Shown: one piece after another, positions 38,127 through 47,338 of the stretch
How positions within the stretch are numbered: position 1 is the stretch's first letter
Layout: every line of letters starts with the position of its first letter
Position numbers and translations under genes: made by a program
NCBI RefSeq assembly: GCF_026013615.1
Contig: NZ_JAPDPI010000001.1
Coordinates: 124,001-188,000 of the forward strand
Direction of reading: 5' to 3'
Length of the DNA stretch: 64,000 nt
Source of the DNA: Plebeiibacterium marinum
Lineage (GTDB): Bacteria; Bacteroidota; Bacteroidia; Bacteroidales; Marinilabiliaceae
Notes under the pieces: generated by a model
Seen by the model: the letters and a program-made list of their open reading frames with translations, nothing else
Databases searched by the model: none
What the model was told of the DNA's origin: nothing

Positions 38127-38858
38127 TTATTGTGCTTTTTTCCGGGCAAAATATATGGTTGCTATCCCAAATGTTTGCCGCCACACTCTCAAACTTTCAA
38201 AACCGGCTTTATTCAACTCGGCCACAAAGGCTTCGCCTTCAGGGAAAGCTGCAACTGATTTGGGCAAATAGGTGTAAGCAGCCTTGTCTTTTGACAACAA
38301 ACCTCCCCACCACGGTAATATCTTAGTAGAATAAAACCCATAAATCTGCTTAAAGGGAAAACCGGAAGGATTTGAAAACTCCAACACCATAAACTTCCCC
38401 CCTTTTTTGAGCACCCGATTAATCTCCACCAATCCCTTGTTCAGGTTTTCAAAATTACGTACACCAAAAGCTACCGTTGCTGCATCAAACTCTTCATCTT
38501 TAAAAGGCATATTTTCTGAATCTCCCTCTACCATCGAAATAACTTCCTGCAGGTTCCTTTTCTGTATTTTACTTTCTCCAACTTTTAACATTTCCGGAGA
38601 TAAGTCCAATCCCACAATTCTTTTAGGTTTAAGTTTCATAGATGCGATGGCCAAATCGCCTGTTCCGGTGGCAATATCCAACACTTCAGGCTTTTCTAAT
38701 TCCTTCAGTAAACCAATGGCCCTTTTTCTCCATATTTTATCAATGCCCATCGACAAAAAATGGTTCAAAAAATCGTATTTAGGCGCAATATTATTGAACA
38801 TGGCCCGTATTTGTTTTTTCTTTCCTTCAGATGAGGATTTATAAGGTGTTACCGTCAT
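38127..38858 (-). CDS. ubiE: Demethylmenaquinone methyltransferase (MenG/UbiE)
   Basis: A 243-aa class I SAM methyltransferase of the UbiE/MenG family, final step of menaquinone synthesis. Marks are FNNIAPKYDFLNHFLSMGIDKIWR, the SAM motif VLDIATGTGDLAI, and AFGVRNFENLNKGL. It lies next to porT. Confidence 0.95.
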   Translation of the reverse strand: MTVTPYKSSSEGKKKQIRAMFNNIAPKYDFLNHFLSMGIDKIWRKRAIGLLKELEKPEVLDIATGTGDLAIASMKLKPKRIVGLDLSPEMLKVGESKIQKRNLQEVISMVEGDSENMPFKDEEFDAATVAFGVRNFENLNKGLVEINRVLKKGGKFMVLEFSNPSGFPFKQIYGFYSTKILPWWGGLLSKDKAAYTYLPKSVAAFPEGEAFVAELNKAGFESLRVWRQTFGIATIYFARKKAQ

Positions 38859-39010
38859 GAAACAGATTTATAATTTAATATGTCTGCAAAAATAAGAAAG
38901 TTCGTGATACGACAAGATACTCACCCTTCCTTTTCATACGCTGATAGCATCCTGATATATCTTTTAAATAAAAAAGGACTAAACCGTTGCTAAAAATACC
39001 ATTTCAAACC

Positions 39011-39517
39011 TCACTCCACTTCCAACAAGGAAGACAACACTTTCAACAGTTCATCAAACGACTCTTCAGAAAAACCAACCGAAGCATACACTATTTCACC
39101 CTCTCTATTGATGATGTAGTTTCTGGGTATGGAATTTTCAGCAAACAAGGCAAATATCTCCCTGCCTTCATCAGGAAAAAAAGGCATTGTATATTTACCC
39201 TCTGAAAAATCAGAAATTTCTTCAAGGGTATGCTCCCTTCCAATAACCATCAATTTAAAATCCGAATTACTTTTATACTTTCCCCATATTTTTTCTTCTA
39301 CGTGAGGAAGCTCCTTTCTACAAGGGGGACACCAGGTTGCAAAAAAGTTCAACATCACCACCTTGCCCTTTAATGAAGATGACGAAACATTTCCTGATTC
39401 TGTTTTAAAAGCAAATGCAGGCATTTTATCGCCAACATTAACAATATCGCCCGCCGTTTGTGCCATTACAATATGACCGGCCAAGACCAATACCGAAACA
39501 ATAATTAATCTTAACAT
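39011..39517 (-). CDS. TlpA-like thioredoxin-fold protein, exported
   Basis: A 168-aa protein with a signal peptide (MLRLIIVSVLVLAGHIVMAQ) and an AhpC/TSA-redoxin domain with active site WCPPC in FFATWCPPCRKELPHVE. It is a periplasmic thiol-disulfide oxidoreductase. The start at 39517 is chosen because it gives a clean signal peptide; the ATG at 39550 would add 11 residues. There is no obvious partner. Confidence 0.88.
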   Translation of the reverse strand: MLRLIIVSVLVLAGHIVMAQTAGDIVNVGDKMPAFAFKTESGNVSSSSLKGKVVMLNFFATWCPPCRKELPHVEEKIWGKYKSNSDFKLMVIGREHTLEEISDFSEGKYTMPFFPDEGREIFALFAENSIPRNYIINREGEIVYASVGFSEESFDELLKVLSSLLEVE

Positions 39518-39783
39518 ATTACAGTTTTTATATATCCACAAATCTATCAACTTTAATCAGAAAAAAGAAATAATAACAATGCCACACTCTCGAACCCAAC
39601 TAACTATTTCACTGACTAAAAATCACATTCTAATAAACACGCTACTGTAAACATTACCCTTAAACATCCCCCATTCAAAAACATTCGAATAGAATATTTG
39701 TTTTTCCCAAATAATCATGCACAGCAAACCTTTAATCCAATTAAGCGTAGATGCTCCATAAAATAATTAGAAAAACAAAACAT

Positions 39784-41157
39784 ATGAAAAAAACATTACT
39801 CTTAACTTGTTCTTTAATTGCATCACTATTATTGAGCAACACAAACCTATTGGCACAATATAATAAAGACCTTCAGATTTTTTCATGGTCGTCACCCAGA
39901 AGTAAAGGAGCCCTAACAGATAGTGAAACCGTTAGGTTTACAATAAAAAACATTGGTTTGGAGGCTGTGTCAAACTTTACCGTTGGATTTTCGCAAGATG
40001 GAGGAGATACTTTTAAAGAAGAAACGGTAACATCAACAATCAATCCAGGAGGCTACCTGGTATACACCTTCTCATCTAATTATGCCGTTGTGGGTACTGA
40101 CGGGGCAACATACATTATTACTGGAAAAATAACACTGGATGGTGATGAAGATTTAAGTAATAACGAACATACCGAAGAGGTAAAGAACTACTTGATTGGA
40201 GATGTGGATGATGAACCTTTTCAGATCTCTTCATTTCCTTATTCCCACAGTAGTGAGTATGTATATTACATAAACAACTACGGCACAGGTTTCAGTATAT
40301 CTAATTACATGCAAGCTGAAGATATAGTATATTCATTTACCACCACTGAAAATCAGATGTATGTAGATGCTTCTGTTGAGGCCAGCTATGCAGGATCGTT
40401 TGCTCCAAAACCAGGAATAGCCCTTATCAATGAAAAACCAAGCACTTTCGACAAGTATTATCCAGACCTTGATGTTGAATTAGCTACAGGTTACGATACC
40501 TGGATCGCAAGCTTTTCAGACGGATATTGTTATGCAGCACAAACCTATTACCTTGTAGTTGACAAATGGACTGATTACTCTTGTCACTATGAGCTGAATG
40601 TAAACCTTTACCGCCAACACGACTTTAAAGCTTTCAGTTTTGAATCACTGAATGTGAATGGTGAAATTGATTACAACAACCGCATTGTTACATTAACAGT
40701 ACCTAAGGGTACTGACTTAAGCTCACTTGTTGCCACATATGCACTACCGGCCAATACAGAAGTGCAGGTAAATGACATTACCCAAACAAGTGGTTCCACA
40801 GTAGTTGACTTCACCAATGATGTTACCTACACCATTAACCAGACAGTAAATCCTTTTGCTACCCAAACCTGGACAATAAAAGTAGCAGAAGATATCTCAT
40901 CTGCCATTACTGACAAAAGCAACACAACAATTACGGTTTCGCCTAACCCAGCCAGCACAATGATTCAGGTACTTGGTGACGGCGCAACAGTATTTGATAA
41001 AATTACAATATTCAACACTTCCGGGGTTGAGGTTATATCAAAAGAAAACTACAAAGCAGGACAACCAATTGCTATTGAAAGCCTGACTTCGGGTATTTAT
41101 ATTGTAAAAACAGAAATAAGCAACACCCAGAAGACGTCCCGTTTCATTAAAAAATAA
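39784..41157 (+). CDS. T9SS cargo protein with C-terminal sorting domain
   Basis: A 457-aa secreted protein. It has a signal peptide (MKKTLLLTCSLIASLLLSNTNLLAQ), a CARDB-like domain (ETVRFTIKNIGLEAVSNFTVGFS), a middle region without clear family, a DUF5018-like beta segment (residues about 280-370) and a type A T9SS tail of about 75 residues (SPNPASTMIQVLG ... KITIFNTSGVEV ... GIYIVKTE). The start at 39784 gives the signal peptide. Function outside the cell is unknown. Confidence 0.88.
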   Translation: MKKTLLLTCSLIASLLLSNTNLLAQYNKDLQIFSWSSPRSKGALTDSETVRFTIKNIGLEAVSNFTVGFSQDGGDTFKEETVTSTINPGGYLVYTFSSNYAVVGTDGATYIITGKITLDGDEDLSNNEHTEEVKNYLIGDVDDEPFQISSFPYSHSSEYVYYINNYGTGFSISNYMQAEDIVYSFTTTENQMYVDASVEASYAGSFAPKPGIALINEKPSTFDKYYPDLDVELATGYDTWIASFSDGYCYAAQTYYLVVDKWTDYSCHYELNVNLYRQHDFKAFSFESLNVNGEIDYNNRIVTLTVPKGTDLSSLVATYALPANTEVQVNDITQTSGSTVVDFTNDVTYTINQTVNPFATQTWTIKVAEDISSAITDKSNTTITVSPNPASTMIQVLGDGATVFDKITIFNTSGVEVISKENYKAGQPIAIESLTSGIYIVKTEISNTQKTSRFIKK

Positions 41158-41183
41158 GGTTTACTTATTAATATAGAAAACAA

Positions 41184-41224
41184 AACCCGGCAAATCACTT
41201 TACCGGGCTTTGTTACTTTTTTTT
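41184..41224 (+). terminator. Terminator of the T9SS cargo gene
   Basis: CCCGG (41186-41190) pairs with CCGGG (41203-41207), extended by AAA/TTT inside, followed by a T-rich run ending TTTTTTTT at 41217-41224. It lies between the cargo gene and the convergent purL. Confidence 0.72.
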
Positions 41225-41249
41225 CAAATTAACCAATACAAAACATACC

Positions 41250-43475
41250 CTAATCTTCATCCATCCATTTTTTCAGATGTGTCTCAAAGCGCTCTTTATA
41301 ATCTTTTATGTACCCATAAGATTCATCATCAATTCTGATTTCACCTTTTGTTACATGACCCAGTGCTGAGAATGGAGTTTCTGCCTCCAACATTAAATCA
41401 ACAAAATCATCCTGCTTTTCTGACGAAACAGAAACTACGATACGACTCTGGGATTCTCCAAACAAAAAGGCATCTTTCCTGACCTCAGCATCAGTAGTAA
41501 TATCAAAACCAAAATCAAGTGGGATAGCTGACTCCAATAAATTAAAGAACAGCCCACCTGAGGAAACATCGTGAACAGACCTGACTAAATTATCACGGAT
41601 TAATCTTTTCACTACATCCTGAACTTCAAGTTCTTCTTCCATATTAAAATAGGGAGCAGCATGACCTTTTTGTTTATGATAGAAATTCAGATACTCAGAT
41701 GCATTGATATCATCTCTTGATGTACCTATTAAGAATATCATATCACCCTTATGTTTGAATGGCAATACAGTATGGTGCTCCTTGGATTCAACCACCCCTA
41801 CCATTCCAACTATCGGGCAAGGACTAATAGCCGTTAACCGACCTTCTACAGACCGTTGGTTATAAAAGCTAACATTTCCACTAACCACAGGTGTGTTAAA
41901 TGCCTTACAAGCTTCCGACAAGCCCTCTATAGACTGGGTAAACTGCCAAAAAACTTCAGGATCATATGGATTACCAAAATTCAGGCAATCAGTTACTGCC
42001 AATGGCACCCCTCCCCCACAAATAATATTACGAGCAGCCTCGGCCACTGCAATCTGGGCTCCAACATAAGGATCGGCTTCTACGTAATAAGAATTACAAT
42101 CCACTGTCAGTGCCAATGTTTTTCCCGCATCCTCAACAAAAACAAACGAAGCATCAGACGGGTATTTATTACTTAAACTTTCAGTTTGAAGCGATTGATC
42201 AAAAGTATCTTTAAGGTAGCTCTTGGAAACAAGGTTCAAGCTCTTCATCAGTTCGGCGATTACCTTTGGGTAATGATCCGGTTCCTGAATGTCCTCAATA
42301 GACAAAGATTTTATTTCGTTTTCGCCAGGCTCACGAACTTCTCTCTCATAAATTGGAGCCTTCCCTCCCAAACCTACATAAGAAACAGGTATTTCAGCCA
42401 GTACATCTCCATTATTTTTACATATCAACCTATCACCATCTGAAACTTCACCTATTACAGCTGAAGCCAGTTGCATTGGTTGTAAAATCTCCAGAACTTC
42501 AGACAAGTCCCTTTCTTTAACACATAACAACACCCTTCCCCAGGTTTCTGACAACAGCCTTTCCCTTTCTGTAATATCCTCATCCCTAACCGGAATTTTA
42601 CTACAATCCATGATAACACCAGAATTTCCCCTGGCTGCCATCTCAGTAGCAGCCCCAACAATACCTCCTGCCCCAATGGTTTGTATACCAACCACAAGTT
42701 TTTTCTCATTCAAACTTTTTACTGCCTTCAACAGACTCCTTTCTATATTGGCATCCTGCATTTGATCATAAGTAAAAGTACCTGATCCGTTCCCGGAAAT
42801 AACATCAGCAGAAAAGGCGTCACTATCCACACCTTCTTTTCCTGTTAAAGCCCCTGCAACCATAATCAAATTTCCCTGACCTTGAGCAATACCCGAGATC
42901 AAATCTTCTTTGCGGCCAAGCCCAACAGTCATATTATTGACTATGGGATTTGAATTAAAACCTTTATCAAAATACACCTCTCCGCCTACTACGGGAACTT
43001 TCATGTGCTCTTCAAAATCTTTAATCCCGTTAACAACTTCCCGGAACAACCACTTTGCAGTATCACGATCCCCTTCTCCAAACCGCAATGAATCAAGAAA
43101 GGCAACTGGTTTTACACCCATCGAAAACACATCCCGATTCACCACCCGCAAACCAGTAAGCGCTCCCAGTCGGGGCTGGATAGAACAGGGATGATTATGC
43201 GATTCTATCTTAAACACGCAAACATAACCATCTCCGACATCAATAGCTCCGGCAGACTCATCACCCGCTTTCACAATTACATTTTCACCAGTTCTTGGCA
43301 GCTTGCCCAACCATTTTAACGAATTCTTATATGAGGCATGCTCTGTCCACAAGCGCGAAAACACATCTAATTCCAATTCATTGGGTTCCCGCTGAAGAAT
43401 CTCGGATATCAATTCAAGTTCCGCTCCTGTAAGGTTGGCATTTTCGGTATTTTGACTAATAAGGCGACTATCCAT
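41250..43475 (-). CDS. purL: Phosphoribosylformylglycinamidine synthase subunit PurL (small form)
   Basis: A 741-aa small-type PurL of the purine pathway, which would need PurS and PurQ partners encoded elsewhere. Marks are LWTEHASYKNSL, VFKIESHNHP, FSMGVKPVAFLDSLRFGE, GLGRKEDLI and a second half with VHDVSSGGLFFNLLE. The loop after ESHNHP reads CSIQPRLGALTGLRVVNRD, unlike the usual EPYxGAATGVGGIxRD. Confidence 0.9.
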   Translation of the reverse strand: MDSRLISQNTENANLTGAELELISEILQREPNELELDVFSRLWTEHASYKNSLKWLGKLPRTGENVIVKAGDESAGAIDVGDGYVCVFKIESHNHPCSIQPRLGALTGLRVVNRDVFSMGVKPVAFLDSLRFGEGDRDTAKWLFREVVNGIKDFEEHMKVPVVGGEVYFDKGFNSNPIVNNMTVGLGRKEDLISGIAQGQGNLIMVAGALTGKEGVDSDAFSADVISGNGSGTFTYDQMQDANIERSLLKAVKSLNEKKLVVGIQTIGAGGIVGAATEMAARGNSGVIMDCSKIPVRDEDITERERLLSETWGRVLLCVKERDLSEVLEILQPMQLASAVIGEVSDGDRLICKNNGDVLAEIPVSYVGLGGKAPIYEREVREPGENEIKSLSIEDIQEPDHYPKVIAELMKSLNLVSKSYLKDTFDQSLQTESLSNKYPSDASFVFVEDAGKTLALTVDCNSYYVEADPYVGAQIAVAEAARNIICGGGVPLAVTDCLNFGNPYDPEVFWQFTQSIEGLSEACKAFNTPVVSGNVSFYNQRSVEGRLTAISPCPIVGMVGVVESKEHHTVLPFKHKGDMIFLIGTSRDDINASEYLNFYHKQKGHAAPYFNMEEELEVQDVVKRLIRDNLVRSVHDVSSGGLFFNLLESAIPLDFGFDITTDAEVRKDAFLFGESQSRIVVSVSSEKQDDFVDLMLEAETPFSALGHVTKGEIRIDDESYGYIKDYKERFETHLKKWMDED

Positions 43476-43699
43476 AATGCTTTCTTTTTTTTACTACTGT
43501 AAAAGATCAATAATTTTACACTCAATGTTGCCTATCTTTAGGCATAAAATCAGCATAAAAAACATGTTGTTCTAAACATTTTTTAACCTTTTGAAAGTAT
43601 AAAAAAAAAGCATTACATCAAAGGTAGCATTGAAGCATTTTATAAACAGGCTGATATAAAGGATAGATATATTAATGAAATCATTCAATAAACATAGTT

Positions 43700-44458
43700 A
43701 TGAACAAAATAGCATTAATTACCGGAGCCACATCCGGCATTGGAGAAGCAACAACATTAACCCTTGCTAAACTAGGATACAATACTATTATTACAGGCAG
43801 AAGAGAAGAGCGGCTGATAAAATTAAAAAACACCTTAGAAAATAATCATAAAATTAAAGTTCTTACATTATGTTTTGATATCAGAAATCAGGAAGACACT
43901 ATGGCTGCATTGCAAAAGATTCCTGTTGAATGGCAAAAAATTGATATTTTAATTAACAACGCAGGACTTGCTGCCGGAGCGGAGAAGGTTGATGATGCAT
44001 CATGGGACAAGTGGAAACAAATGATCGACACAAATATTACCGGACTCCTTTTTCTTTCGAAAGAAATTATCAAAGGAATGACAGAAAGAAAGAATGGACA
44101 TATTGTTAACATCTCATCAATTGCAGGGATCAACGTTTATGAAGGAGGAAGTGTTTATTGCGCATCAAAACATGCTGTAAACGCAATTACCCAAGGAATG
44201 CGTATTGACCTGCTTAAGTACAACATTAAAGTAACATCGGTATCTCCGGGAATGGTTGATACAGAATTTTCCCTGGTACGTTTTGATGGAGATCAGGATA
44301 AAGCTGACAATGTATACAAAGGTGTAGTTCCCTTATCTGCTCAAGATATTGCAGATTCTATTGAATTTGTTGTCACCAGGCCTGGCCACGTCAATATAAA
44401 TGATATTTTGATTATGCCGGCACAACAAGCCAATGCTTATTATACCCACAGGGAGTAA
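43700..44458 (+). CDS. SDR-family NAD(P)-dependent oxidoreductase (YdfG-like)
   Basis: A 252-aa classical short-chain dehydrogenase. The cofactor motif TGATSGIGEA is at residues 8-17, NNAG at about 89, catalytic Ser in NISSIAG, and YxxxK in YCASK. The C-terminal form resembles E. coli YdfG (3-hydroxy acid/serine dehydrogenase). It converges with the adenylate-forming ligase gene; the gap between them holds a heptad inverted repeat. Confidence 0.9.
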   Translation: MNKIALITGATSGIGEATTLTLAKLGYNTIITGRREERLIKLKNTLENNHKIKVLTLCFDIRNQEDTMAALQKIPVEWQKIDILINNAGLAAGAEKVDDASWDKWKQMIDTNITGLLFLSKEIIKGMTERKNGHIVNISSIAGINVYEGGSVYCASKHAVNAITQGMRIDLLKYNIKVTSVSPGMVDTEFSLVRFDGDQDKADNVYKGVVPLSAQDIADSIEFVVTRPGHVNINDILIMPAQQANAYYTHRE

Positions 44459-44468
44459 ATCAGACACA

Positions 44469-44545
44469 TAGGTTATCGGTCACTTGCCATTAGTCACTAG
44501 TTTTGTTTACAGATCTAGTAGCTAATACCAAGTGACTATTTACCT
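44469..44545. repeat. Heptad-period inverted repeat locus 2 (word AGTCACT)
   Basis: The left arm (44469-44503; GGTCACT, TGCCATT, AGTCACT) and right arm (44517-44545) are inverted copies agreeing at about 22 of 31 positions. It occupies the gap between two convergent genes, where it could act as a bidirectional terminator. Confidence 0.65.
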
Positions 44546-44549
44546 ATCC

Positions 44550-46016
44550 TTACATCTTCCCCTTCACTTTCTTCCCTGCAGAGTTAACCTGCATTTTTGT
44601 AGTGAATTCAACAATATGTGGTATTTTGTAAGCAGCAAGCTTTGTGCTACAGAACTCTTTCACATCATCGCCTGATAATCCATTTGCAGACTCATTTTTT
44701 ACAAGAACAGCTTTAATGGCCTCGCCAAGAACATCATCAGCAACAGCTTCAATAGTACAATCAACTACTCCTGGCATTGACACTATGACTTCCTCAATTT
44801 CCTTTGGACTAACCCTCCTACCGCCTACTTTGATGATTTCCTTTTTTCGGGCCGCATGGTATATAAAACCATCTTCATCCACTTTTGCAAGATCTCCCGT
44901 ATAAAGCCACCCCTTCTTTATTGTTTCGGAAGTCGACTCCTCATCCTTATAATAGCCCCGCATCACATTATCTCCTTTAGCAATAATTTCACCAACTTCA
45001 CCCGCTTTAACAGGATCACCTTTTTCATTCACCACCCTAAGCTCAACTCCGGGAATACCTTTGCCAATAGACCCCAGCTTATCATCTAATCTATCAACAG
45101 GAAGATACGACAATCGTGCAGTAGCTTCCGTTTGTCCATACATTACAATAAACTTAGTAAACGGCTTAGCTTTCCTAAATTCTTCAATAAACACGGTATG
45201 TAACTTACCTCCAGCTTGGGTAACATACCTTAAATCAGGGAGAACCTCATTTTTAAAGGAATCTGATTTTCGTAACAAGATTTGAAAATGGCTTGGCACA
45301 CCTGCAAATCCGGTACACTTATATTTTTTAAAATCATTAATTACTGAACCTAAAAAAATAAAGTTGTTATTTAAAACAATCTTTCCTTTTACTTTAAGAT
45401 GCGTATGCAGTAACGAAAGTCCATAGCAATAAAAGAATGGCAACACACATTCCATAATATCCTCATCTGTTAATTGAAGATATTCTATGATTGAGGAAGT
45501 ATTGGCTATAATGTTTTTATGGGATATCATTACCCCTTTGGGCATGGCAGTTGACCCCGAAGTATATATTATCTGAGCCAGAGTATTGGGATCAAAATCC
45601 CCTTCCTCTTCATAATATACATCCGGGTTTTCAAGAGATATCCTTTCCAATTCATCTTCACCCCAAATATTCTCAAAAGAAACCTGAACCCTCTTTTGTA
45701 AAAGTTGAGGAATAAAAGCCAACCTAACTTCTGCTTGTCCTTTTACAAAGTCCAAAGATTCTTTTTCTGTTGCAGGATTCAATGGAATAACTGCGTTTCC
45801 CGATTTCATTATTGCCAGATAGCATATAATAAAGTAATTATTGTTTGGAGATAACAATACAAACTTATTTCCAGATCCAAATTCACTTTTCAATTCAACA
45901 GCAAGCGAAGCTACCTTTCTCCTAATATCATAAAAAGTCAATGGCTCTCTCTGTCCCAAAACAAATAAGTCATCCTTGTTTATGTCTTTTGGCAATAAAT
46001 AATCTATACAGTTCAT
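44550..46016 (-). CDS. Adenylate-forming acyl/aryl ligase (class I)
   Basis: A 488-aa ANL-superfamily ligase. The P-loop motif IIYTSGSTAMPKGV lies near residue 155, the A8 hinge GWLYTGDLAKVDEDGFI near 375, and the C-terminal Lys motif NSAGKKVKG. It activates a carboxylate as AMP ester and passes it to CoA or to an acyl carrier protein. The ACP gene upstream in the cluster is the natural acceptor. The start at 46016 (MNCIDYLLPKDI) is preferred to 46067. Substrate unknown. Confidence 0.9.
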   Translation of the reverse strand: MNCIDYLLPKDINKDDLFVLGQREPLTFYDIRRKVASLAVELKSEFGSGNKFVLLSPNNNYFIICYLAIMKSGNAVIPLNPATEKESLDFVKGQAEVRLAFIPQLLQKRVQVSFENIWGEDELERISLENPDVYYEEEGDFDPNTLAQIIYTSGSTAMPKGVMISHKNIIANTSSIIEYLQLTDEDIMECVLPFFYCYGLSLLHTHLKVKGKIVLNNNFIFLGSVINDFKKYKCTGFAGVPSHFQILLRKSDSFKNEVLPDLRYVTQAGGKLHTVFIEEFRKAKPFTKFIVMYGQTEATARLSYLPVDRLDDKLGSIGKGIPGVELRVVNEKGDPVKAGEVGEIIAKGDNVMRGYYKDEESTSETIKKGWLYTGDLAKVDEDGFIYHAARKKEIIKVGGRRVSPKEIEEVIVSMPGVVDCTIEAVADDVLGEAIKAVLVKNESANGLSGDDVKEFCSTKLAAYKIPHIVEFTTKMQVNSAGKKVKGKM

Positions 46017-46162
46017 GAGTTTTAGTTTTTTGATTAACCCCAAAGAACACAAAATGATTAATAACATCAGAAAAGAAGTACAGACTTAAAAACATCTTTC
46101 AGATTAATCCTTCTCTTATAGCTCAATTCTCTTAACTCACCTCTACCCTAATTCTCACAGCA

Positions 46163-47167
46163 CTATACCAAACTACCTTCCATAATATTATAATCATGCA
46201 ATGGCGGTGTCCGAAGGTAATCTGTTGTTTTCTGTTTTCGGGCAAAGTTTTTAAATATCTTGCTCACCTCATCGGGTGTCATTTCCATAACAGGAGCAAC
46301 CTCCTCCGGAGAGTAATCATTTTCCCAGCCATACCACAGCAAGTCCATTTTATCAAATGGCATCTGATAGAAAAATTCTTCTTGTGTTTGCTCTGCTGAA
46401 TATGTATCTGTTGTTGGAGTTCTATTAATTATAGCCTCAGGAACACCTAAATGCCTGGCTATTTGATACACCTGTGTTTTAAATAAGTTTCCTATTGGCA
46501 TCACATCAGCTGCCCCATCACCATACTTAACAAAAAAACCTTGCTGAACCTCATGCTTATTTGGAGTACCCAAAACTGCATAGTTCAATGCCTCTGCATG
46601 ATAATAAAGCATATTTGCCCTACAGCGTTGTTTAAAATTTGAGGCAGCAACAATTTGCAGGTACTCTTTCATTGGCAATCGCACCTTCTTTTCCGTACCA
46701 TCCTTAAATGTAACAGACACATAATGCACCGGTGGCAAATTTTTATTCACGAACTCCTCTGGTATAACCACCTTCATTTTATCCGTTACAGGATTATATT
46801 CAGGAATAACACTAGCAACAGCTTCATCCCTTCTCCTGTAACATCCAAATCCCTCTAAGGCACCACTAATATTTTCAACAATACTCTTCACTCCAAATTT
46901 ATTGGCCAATTCTCTGGCCAACTCTTCACTTTCCGGACTAGAGTCTGTTTCTGGCAACATTATCCCCAATAATTTATCCGATCCAAATGCTTTGGTTGCT
47001 ATAGCCAGGGTAACAGAAGAGTCAATTCCCCCACTAATACCGATCACACCACCATATCGGCGAAAACGCTTATAAACATCTTCTCTTAATTTCTCACAAA
47101 TTCCATCAATCACTTCATCTATATTTTCTAAATGAAGTATGTCTTTTGAAAAAGGTTTTTTAGTCAT
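46163..47167 (-). CDS. nadE: NadE-like NAD synthase-family ATP pyrophosphatase
   Basis: A 334-aa NH3-dependent NAD synthase homologue. The PP-loop SGGIDSS is near residue 46; LGTPNKHE and KYGDGAADVMPIGNLFKTQVY match NadE. It is about 60 residues longer than E. coli NadE (275 aa), with an inserted segment near residues 105-190 (FGCYRRRDEAV ... LPPVHYVSVTFKDG). It has no glutaminase domain. Lying between AsnB, ACP and ligase genes, it may make NAD or have been recruited for an amidation step. Confidence 0.85.
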   Translation of the reverse strand: MTKKPFSKDILHLENIDEVIDGICEKLREDVYKRFRRYGGVIGISGGIDSSVTLAIATKAFGSDKLLGIMLPETDSSPESEELARELANKFGVKSIVENISGALEGFGCYRRRDEAVASVIPEYNPVTDKMKVVIPEEFVNKNLPPVHYVSVTFKDGTEKKVRLPMKEYLQIVAASNFKQRCRANMLYYHAEALNYAVLGTPNKHEVQQGFFVKYGDGAADVMPIGNLFKTQVYQIARHLGVPEAIINRTPTTDTYSAEQTQEEFFYQMPFDKMDLLWYGWENDYSPEEVAPVMEMTPDEVSKIFKNFARKQKTTDYLRTPPLHDYNIMEGSLV

Positions 47168-47177
47168 AATTTACAAT

Positions 47178-47241
<64 letters not shown>

Positions 47242-47289
47242 CAAAAGGTTACTATTATATTATAGCCATTAGCTTTTTGTATGTTTTTT

Positions 47290-47322
47290 ACTCCGGGCGC
47301 GACTCAAAGTCGCTCTTGGAGT
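47290..47322. other. GC-rich two-step hairpin downstream of asnB
   Basis: Outer ACTCC/GGAGT and inner GCGACT/AGTCGC pairs form an interrupted stem with a 3-nt loop. It is GC-rich against an AT-rich background and lies 17 nt after the asnB stop. There is no U tract on the minus strand. Terminator or a REP-like element; not resolved. Confidence 0.5.
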
Positions 47323-47338
47323 ACCTGCTAAAAACAGC

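Noticed and set aside
43619-43649. Promoter for purL (minus-strand TACCTTTG at 43626-43619)
   Set aside because: The -7 box is good but the -33 would be CTG instead of TTG, and the leader would be about 140 nt; too weak to list.
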